A stretch of 7,043 nucleotides of DNA from SIG78 sp045635745. Its GTDB lineage: Bacteria > Verrucomicrobiota > Lentisphaeria > Victivallales > Victivallaceae. The stretch is from positions 1 to 7,043 of the forward strand of contig JAZTWG010000020.1 in assembly GCA_045635745.1 (NCBI GenBank), read 5' to 3'. Of this stretch, positions 6,507 through 7,043 are shown piece after piece (within the stretch, counting starts at the first letter, position 1; every line of letters starts with the position of its first letter). Both the position numbers and the translations under genes were made by a program. The notes beneath the pieces are model-generated. The model was not told the DNA's origin. It ran no database searches and saw only the letters and a list, made by a program, of their open reading frames with translations.

Positions 6507-7043
6507 GATGACCATATAATCACCCTTGCACTTGATGATTATCTCAATGAACGATACCGCGATCCGGATGTGTTGGCAAAATATTTGCACTCTCTGATCA
6601 AACCAGATTCCAGCACTTATTATATCTTGCTTGACGAAATCCAATTCGCCATATCCAAAGAAGAATTGCGAAATCCGGAAAAGTTGGTAAAATTGTACAG
6701 TGTTCTGAACGGGCTGCTTCGCATTCCCAATGTGGATATTTATGTTACCGGCAGCAATTCAAAAATGCTTTCCAAGGATATTATGACTGAATTCAGAGGG
6801 AGTGGCGATGCCGTTGAAATCCATCCGCTTTCATTCAAAGAGTTTTTTGAAGCATCAGAAGGAGACAAAAGTACTGCATTTGAAGAATATGCTATGTACG
6901 GCGGATTGCCTCTGGTCTGGGCTAAAAAAAGCGATGAGGCAAAGTTCAAATATTTACAAAACCTTTTTCAGGAGGTTTACTACAAAGACATCCTGGAGCG
7001 TTACAACATTGAGTTGCCGGAAGTTTTGGATGAACTTACCGAT
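6507..7043 (+). pseudogene. AAA_14/DUF4143-type ATPase, N-terminally truncated, runs off the window
   Basis: In the same frame as the helicase remnant, the protein changes at about 6500 to the pattern of archaeal/bacterial AAA_14-DUF4143 ATPases. It shows IITLALDDYLNERYRDP, then YYILLDEIQ with the Walker B Asp-Glu at 6633-6638, VTGSNSKMLS with sensor-1 TGSN at 6747-6758, a PLSFKEFFE segment, YGGLPLVW, and the start of the DUF4143 part (EVYYKDILERYNI). The usual first 60-75 residues with the Walker A GxxxxGK(S/T) loop are missing, so ATP binding should be lost unless the fusion supplies it. There is no stop up to the window end. Such proteins often resemble toxin-antitoxin or defence ATPases, but their cellular role is unclear. 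Family call firm; whether the gene is dead is inferred. Confidence 0.75.

Noticed and set aside
6740..6949. 69-codon open frame on the minus strand
   Set aside because: It is antisense to the conserved AAA_14 sensor-1 region and has no supporting start signal.

Overview
The window looks like a carbohydrate or polyol import-and-oxidation locus from a Gram-negative bacterium, joined at its right edge to the remains of unrelated ATPase genes. The mix of a sodium:solute symporter, AraC-family regulators and Gfo/Idh/MocA oxidoreductases, with E. coli-like promoter and Shine-Dalgarno (SD) sequences, fits Lentisphaerota/Verrucomicrobiota (for example Victivallales-type gut bacteria). That assignment is inferred from gene content only; no marker gene is present.

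Left part, minus strand (1-3926). Read in the direction of transcription there are: an AraC regulator with a clear cupin sensor (3021-3926), a second AraC-type regulator with its own strong promoter (2112-2924), a 592-residue sodium:solute symporter with its own strong promoter (145-1923), and the first 40 codons of a Gfo/Idh/MocA oxidoreductase (1-120), which leaves the window 24 bp after the symporter.

Centre (3883-3994). An AT-rich divergent control region separates the first AraC gene from a rightward operon. It holds three copies of the 9-mer GTTTTTTGC at 12- and 10-bp steps, running into the -35 of the rightward promoter, and a leftward promoter facing the AraC gene. This is the best candidate operator in the window.

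Right part, plus strand (3995-6015). A zinc-ligand-poor medium-chain dehydrogenase (MDR) and a complete Gfo/Idh/MocA oxidoreductase overlap by 4 bp and are surely co-translated. The order MDR then Gfo/Idh/MocA is the same as in fused bi-domain oxidoreductases, so the pair may act on one substrate. The likely scheme is that one regulator senses a sugar or derivative, the symporter imports it, and the dehydrogenases oxidise or epimerise it. The substrate cannot be read from the sequence.

Right edge (6016-7043). No intact gene is visible. A superfamily 1 helicase remnant (motifs II and III only) runs in frame, without a stop, into an AAA_14/DUF4143-type ATPase that has lost its Walker A region and continues past the window end. 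This looks like gene decay or a deletion fusion. I saw no RNA genes, CRISPR array, insertion sequence or convincing terminator, and no clearly new biological system.
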